Shown here in pieces: positions 60,713 through 64,000 of a stretch of DNA of 64,000 bases. The notes beneath the pieces are model-generated. The model was not told the DNA's origin. It saw only the letters and a list, made by a program, of their open reading frames with translations, and did not search any database. The DNA comes from JACVRW01 sp963837445. GTDB taxonomy: Bacteria; Actinomycetota; Thermoleophilia; Solirubrobacterales; Thermoleophilaceae. A program made the position numbers and the translations under genes. How positions within the stretch are numbered: position 1 is the first letter of the stretch; each line of letters opens with the position of its first letter. The stretch lies in assembly GCA_963837445.1 (NCBI GenBank), contig CAWINK010000021.1:372001-436000 (forward strand). Direction: 5' to 3'.

Positions 60713-61059
60713 AGCAGCGCCTCCAGCGCAGCGCCGGAGAGCTCAGCCTTTGGAATGAAACCGCGCACAGGACAACGCTCGCGCACCAGGCCCAGGTCCG
60801 CAAGGTCTCGGCTCGAGGTGAGCACGATTGCGGGGCCGGAGCCGTTCTCTGACAGGCGCGCTGCAACTTCCAGCCCATCGATGTCCGGGAGCTGAACGTC
60901 GAGCAGCACCACGTCGGGGCGCAGCTCCTGGACCGCGCGGAGCGCCGAGCCCCCGTCCTCTGCCTCGCCGATCACGTCGAAGCCCTCCGCCTCGAGCAGC
61001 ATGCGGGCGCTCGCCCGGAAGCTCGGGTGATCGTCGACGATGAGGATGGTCCTGGTCAT
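60709..61059 (-). CDS. Stand-alone response-regulator receiver protein
   Basis: 116 aa, a receiver domain with no output domain: TILIVDDHPSFRASARMLL, phosphoacceptor in DVVLLDVQLPDIDGLE, AIVLTSSRD (Ser/Thr) and FIPKAELSG (Lys). The first gene of the receiver-kinase-regulator-mreB operon. The ATG at 61059 is preferred over a start 13 codons upstream. It may act as a phosphate sink or regulate the kinase. Confidence 0.9.
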   Translation of the reverse strand: MTRTILIVDDHPSFRASARMLLEAEGFDVIGEAEDGGSALRAVQELRPDVVLLDVQLPDIDGLEVAARLSENGSGPAIVLTSSRDLADLGLVRERCPVRGFIPKAELSGAALEALL

Positions 61060-61070
61060 TGCAAGTGCAA
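61059..61070. promoter_or_regulatory. Palindrome TTGCA-AG-TGCAA at the start of the two-component operon
   Basis: Perfect 5-bp arms, touching the start codon of the receiver gene. Candidate operator; may be chance. Confidence 0.3.
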
Positions 61071-61098
61071 TTGTGATGGCGCGGGGGGCGTCTTCCAA

Positions 61099-61112
61099 TA
61101 CGGATAGCCGTA
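61099..61112. promoter_or_regulatory. Palindrome TACGG-ATAG-CCGTA in the divergent promoter region
   Basis: Lies midway between the receiver gene (minus, 61059) and the acyltransferase gene (plus, 61140). Inverted TAC-type half sites are used by NarL-family regulators; this could be a site for the regulator encoded in the operon. Confidence 0.4.
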
Positions 61113-61123
61113 CTGCGCCTCCT

Positions 61124-61129
61124 TATGAT
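61124..61129 (+). promoter_or_regulatory. Putative -10 hexamer (TATGAT) of the acyltransferase gene
   Basis: TATGAT, one base off consensus, lies 10 nt before the ATG at 61140 and overlaps a competing ATG at 61125, which argues for the later start. Confidence 0.4.
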
Positions 61130-61139
61130 CCGGACCCCT

Positions 61140-61823
61140 ATGGAGGGCGCCACAGAGCCAATCGCCGCTCCGCCGTCTGAACTTCCGGAGTTCCGCGGCC
61201 CGCCGCCGCCCCGGCACGGCGGCCTGCTCGTGCTGCTGCGCTTCATGCGCCGCCACGGGATGCTGAACTTCAAGTACGGGCGGCTGATCGCGCGCCTGCG
61301 GCTCTGGAAGCTGCGTCTCGGCCACCGCCTCCTCCTGGACGGCATCGCCTTCGTCGGGCCCGGATGCAGCCTCGAGGTGGGGAAGGGCGCAACGCTCGAG
61401 CTGGGCCGCTGGTCCTGGGTGGGCCATGGGTGCAAGATCCGCAGTCACGAGGGCACGGTCTCGATCGGTGCCAAGACCGTTCTCGGCCAGGAGTGCACGA
61501 TCTCCTCGTTCCAGCACGTGTCGATCGGGCGCGAGTGCGTGATCGCCGACCGCGTGATGCTGATCGACTTCGACCACGGGATGGTCGAGGTGGACCGGCC
61601 GGTCCGCCTCCAGGGCATCTACAAGCGCGACGTGCGCGTGGGGAACAACGTCTGGATCGGCTATGGGGCGTGCATCCTGCGTGGCGTGACGGTCGGCGAC
61701 AACGCCGTGATCGGCACGAATGCGGTCGTAACCCGGGATGTGCCTGCGAACGCGGTGGTGGCCGGCGTTCCCGCGCGCATCCTGCGCATGCGTGAGGCAC
61801 CAAGCCGAATGCGCTTTGAGTAG
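61140..61823 (+). CDS. Hexapeptide-repeat acyltransferase
   Basis: 227 aa. A Pro-rich and amphipathic N-terminus, then a left-handed beta helix of hexapeptide repeats (GPGCSLEVGKGATLELGRWSWVGHGCKI ... SIGAKTVLGQECTI) and the typical end of the xenobiotic/maltose acetyltransferase group: IDFDHGMVE (catalytic His), VGNNVWIGYGACILRGVTVGDNAVIGTNAVVTRDVPANAVVAGVPARILR. Probably O-acetylates a cell-surface sugar; the next gene is a GT-C enzyme. Confidence 0.88.
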   Translation: MEGATEPIAAPPSELPEFRGPPPPRHGGLLVLLRFMRRHGMLNFKYGRLIARLRLWKLRLGHRLLLDGIAFVGPGCSLEVGKGATLELGRWSWVGHGCKIRSHEGTVSIGAKTVLGQECTISSFQHVSIGRECVIADRVMLIDFDHGMVEVDRPVRLQGIYKRDVRVGNNVWIGYGACILRGVTVGDNAVIGTNAVVTRDVPANAVVAGVPARILRMREAPSRMRFE

Positions 61824-63273
61824 GCGCGGGGTGCTGGGCGTCGTCGCGCTGACGGCGCTGGGCGCCGCGCTCCGCTTCGCGACGCTCGACCTCCAGAGCT
61901 TCGACTTCGACGAGGCCTTCACGGTCGGCCCCGTTCTCGGCGGGTCGTTCGACGCCATGCTCGATGCGATCCCCCGGACCGAGTCGACGCCGCCGTTGTA
62001 CTACGCGCTCGCCTGGCTCTGGACACAGGCCTTTGGCGTTGGAGAGGTGGGCGTGCGCTCGCTCTCGGCGCTGCTCGGCACCGCGCTCGTACCCGTGGCC
62101 TTCGGTGCGGCGCGCGAGCTCGGCGGACGGACGGCGGGCCTGATTGCCGCGGCCCTCGTGGCGGTCAACCCACAGCTCATCTTCTACTCGCAGGAGGCGC
62201 GTGCCTACTCCCTGCTCACCCTGGTCGCGACGCTGTCCTTCTGGGCGTTCCTGATCGCCCGCCGCGACACCGACGCTCGCAGCCTGATCCTCTGGGCGCT
62301 CGCCTCAGCGGCCGCGCTCTTGACGCACTATTTCGCGGCGTTTCTGGTGGTGCCCGAGGCCATCTGGCTGCTCGCGGTCCGGCGCCCGCGCCTGCCGGTC
62401 GCGCTTGCGGCCGCCAGCGTGGCCGCCGTGGGCGCCGCACTGGTGCCTCTGGCCGTGCGGCAATCGGACGGGCGCACGGATTGGATTTCCGATCTGTCGC
62501 TCGACGAGCGTCTGCGGGGGGTGCTCAAGATGCCGCTCACCGGCGAGTACGACCCGACCTCGAACTGGCAGCTCGGACTGCTCTGCTTCGCAGCGGTGGC
62601 GGGCATGGCGTTTGCATTCCGGCGCGCTGACGAGCGCGAGCGGCGTGGAGCCGCGGTGGCTCTAAGCCTTGGCGCGCTCGCAGTCGCGCTTCCGCTTGCG
62701 ATCGACCTCACCGCACGCGAGCTCCTGATCGCCAAGAACGCAATAGTCGCCGTGCCGCTCGTGGCAATCGGGGTCGCGTGCCTCCTCGGAGCCCGGCGCG
62801 CCGGACCGGTCGGGCTGTCCACGGCGGTGGTCGTGTGTGCGGCGGGTGTGGCGATCACGCTGGCCACCATGGCGGACCCGAGTCTGCGGCGGCCCGACTA
62901 CCGCGGGGTCGCGGCAACGCTCGGCCAACCGAGCCCGGACTTGGGGGTCTTCACGGCCTATCAGGGCAGCGAGCCACTCGCGCGCTACCTGCCGGGCGCC
63001 ACGGACGCCCCGCCGGAGGGAGCCGCGTTGCGGGCGCTGGAGTTGGTGCTGCCACTCGGCCGGTCCGACGCAGACGAACCGGCGCGCCCGGCAACGCCCG
63101 CGCCACCGGCGGGATTCACGCTGGCCGCCCGGCACGAGCACGCGACCTTCACGCGCGTGCGCTACGTCGCGAAGACCCCTGTGACCGTGACCGCCGCAGG
63201 GCTCGCCCCGCTGGCGCCCGGCAGCACGACATTCCCCTCGCGGCTCCTGGTCTGGCCCGCAGGCGCCGAGTAA
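61816..63273 (+). CDS. GT39-like membrane glycosyltransferase
   Basis: 485 aa with ten or more transmembrane helices. First external loop: LDLQSFDFDEAFTVGPVLGG (Asp-Glu motif); then ESTPPLYYALAWLWTQAFG and NPQLIFYSQEARAYSLLTLVATLSFW, the PMT/GT39 signature for lipid-phosphate sugar donors. The TTG at 61816 overlaps the acyltransferase stop by 8 bases; a GTG at 61831 is an alternative. Acts in surface glycan assembly with the acyltransferase, by inference. Confidence 0.82.
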   Translation: MSRRGVLGVVALTALGAALRFATLDLQSFDFDEAFTVGPVLGGSFDAMLDAIPRTESTPPLYYALAWLWTQAFGVGEVGVRSLSALLGTALVPVAFGAARELGGRTAGLIAAALVAVNPQLIFYSQEARAYSLLTLVATLSFWAFLIARRDTDARSLILWALASAAALLTHYFAAFLVVPEAIWLLAVRRPRLPVALAAASVAAVGAALVPLAVRQSDGRTDWISDLSLDERLRGVLKMPLTGEYDPTSNWQLGLLCFAAVAGMAFAFRRADERERRGAAVALSLGALAVALPLAIDLTARELLIAKNAIVAVPLVAIGVACLLGARRAGPVGLSTAVVVCAAGVAITLATMADPSLRRPDYRGVAATLGQPSPDLGVFTAYQGSEPLARYLPGATDAPPEGAALRALELVLPLGRSDADEPARPATPAPPAGFTLAARHEHATFTRVRYVAKTPVTVTAAGLAPLAPGSTTFPSRLLVWPAGAE

Positions 63274-63349
63274 GGCTGCTCCGCCCGGTGCGGCCAGCCG
63301 CACCCCAGGCGGGGCAAAACCGCACCTCCAGACGCCTGCCAACCGCATG

Positions 63350-63362
63350 GGAAGGACCTTCC
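63350..63362. promoter_or_regulatory. Palindrome GGAAGG-A-CCTTCC before the MMPL gene
   Basis: Perfect 6-bp arms with a single central base, 20 nt before the ATG. Fits a TetR/MarR-like operator for an exporter gene, but no regulator gene is seen here. Confidence 0.35.
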
Positions 63363-63382
63363 AAAAACCGGAAGCTGCTCCC

Positions 63383-64000
63383 ATGAGAAATCAGCGCACC
63401 ACCTCCAAGTCCGAGTCCAACCACAACCTCGCAGCTCGTGTTGGGCGCTGGAGCGTCCAGCACCGCAAGACCGCCATCCTCGGGTGGCTCGCTTTCGTGC
63501 TCGTAGCAGTCGTCGTCGGCTTCAACCTGGTTCCGCAGAAGAACCTCGAGCCGAGCGAGGGCATGCCGGGCGAGTCCGGCAAGGCGGGCCAGGTCCTGAA
63601 GGACGCATACCCCCAGCAGCAGGAGGAAGCTGGTGAGCAGGTGCTCATCCAGTCGGGGTCACTCAAGACGAGTGATGCGCAGTTCAAGTCCGCCGTCGCT
63701 GATGTAACCAAGCGGCTGGAGGGCACGAAGGGCGTTTCAGAGGTGGCCGGTCCCTACGAGGCCGGCTCCGAGGGCATCTCGAAGGACGGGCATTCCGCGC
63801 TCGTGACCTTCACGCTCCCGGGCAAGTCCGACGTGACCGAGAAGTCAGTGGTTCACTCGCTGGCGGCCGTTCACGCCGCGCAGAAGGCGCATCCCGAGCT
63901 CCGCATCGAGGAGACCGGGGACGCCAGCATCACCAAGGCCACCCTCGACAAGGAGAACGAGGAGATGGGCAAGTCCATGTTCATGTCGCTTGGACTCACC
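63383..64000 (+). CDS. MMPL family RND transporter (5' part only)
   Basis: First 206 codons, open at the window edge. Cytoplasmic start (MRNQRTTSKSESNHNLAARVGRW), first membrane helix (KTAILGWLAFVLVAVVVGFNLV), then the extracytoplasmic loop with SEGMPGESGKAGQVLKDAYP and FTLPGKSDVTEKSVV, matching actinobacterial MMPL exporters (YdgH/MmpL type). Lipid or drug export is probable; substrate unknown. Confidence 0.85.
   Translation, partial: MRNQRTTSKSESNHNLAARVGRWSVQHRKTAILGWLAFVLVAVVVGFNLVPQKNLEPSEGMPGESGKAGQVLKDAYPQQQEEAGEQVLIQSGSLKTSDAQFKSAVADVTKRLEGTKGVSEVAGPYEAGSEGISKDGHSALVTFTLPGKSDVTEKSVVHSLAAVHAAQKAHPELRIEETGDASITKATLDKENEEMGKSMFMSLGLT

Overview
The window is GC-rich, densely packed bacterial DNA. 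It reads as an actinobacterium, most likely of the class Thermoleophilia (order Solirubrobacterales). This placement is inference. It rests on the very high GC, the many GTG/TTG starts, apparently leaderless promoters, the rpmE / DUF1385 / prfA / prmC neighbourhood, split B12-dependent acyl-CoA mutase subunits, and secreted proteins with PxKF and CARDB-like domains. I saw no rRNA, tRNA, CRISPR array, insertion sequence or prophage.

Layout. 1-10050 (minus strand): a housekeeping cluster of rpmE, a frameshifted CARDB-like secreted protein, DUF1385, an SDR reductase, prfA, prmC, tsaC, glyA, a FetAB-type ABC transporter, a frameshifted hemolysin-III gene and a WecA-type sugar-phosphate transferase cut by the left edge. 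Many of these genes overlap by 4 bases. 10047-15135: gpsA, then an electron-transfer module (ETF-QO, etfA, etfB) and the small B12 subunit of an acyl-CoA mutase. 15161-26600: secreted proteins (an LPxTG cupredoxin, a PxKF/Ig-like repeat protein, two uncharacterised proteins), the mutase large subunit, a HAD hydrolase, a frameshifted thiolase, pepA, and an Rpf-like cell-wall hydrolase behind a consensus CRP box. 27164-31640: acyl-CoA synthetase, patatin lipase and two TadE-like pseudopilins. 31698-37165: a sugar ABC operon (ROK regulator, XylF, XylG, XylH, Gfo/Idh oxidoreductase). 37322-51230: an SCP2-alpha/beta hydrolase fusion, a P450, a NYN protein, EamA, a degenerate GcvH-like protein, a Tim44-like protein, acyl-CoA dehydrogenase, a membrane glycosyltransferase, a phosphodiesterase-GT2 fusion, CHAD and MeaB. 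51361-57145: an RTX-peptidase, two VOC proteins, a MacB-like ABC pair with a frameshifted permease, and a methyltransferase. 57277-61059: an operon of receiver protein, histidine kinase, NarL-type regulator and MreB. 61140-64000: acyltransferase, GT39-like enzyme and the start of an MMPL transporter.

How it fits together. Acyl-CoA synthetase, acyl-CoA dehydrogenase, thiolase, ETF/ETF-QO, the B12 mutase pair and MeaB form a fatty-acid or branched-acyl-CoA catabolic set. The mutase active-site residues point to isobutyryl-CoA mutase rather than methylmalonyl-CoA mutase.

The most interesting non-coding signals are: a ~140-bp palindromic repeat in two inverted copies (7814-7957, 21438-21578); three tandem 46-bp units each carrying a perfect hairpin between convergent genes (57138-57273); a perfect TGTGA-N6-TCACA box ahead of the Rpf-like gene; and -10 hexamers 6-10 nt ahead of about 18 start codons. 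Four genes carry single-base frameshifts, each explained by one extra base, so local sequence error is a real possibility.
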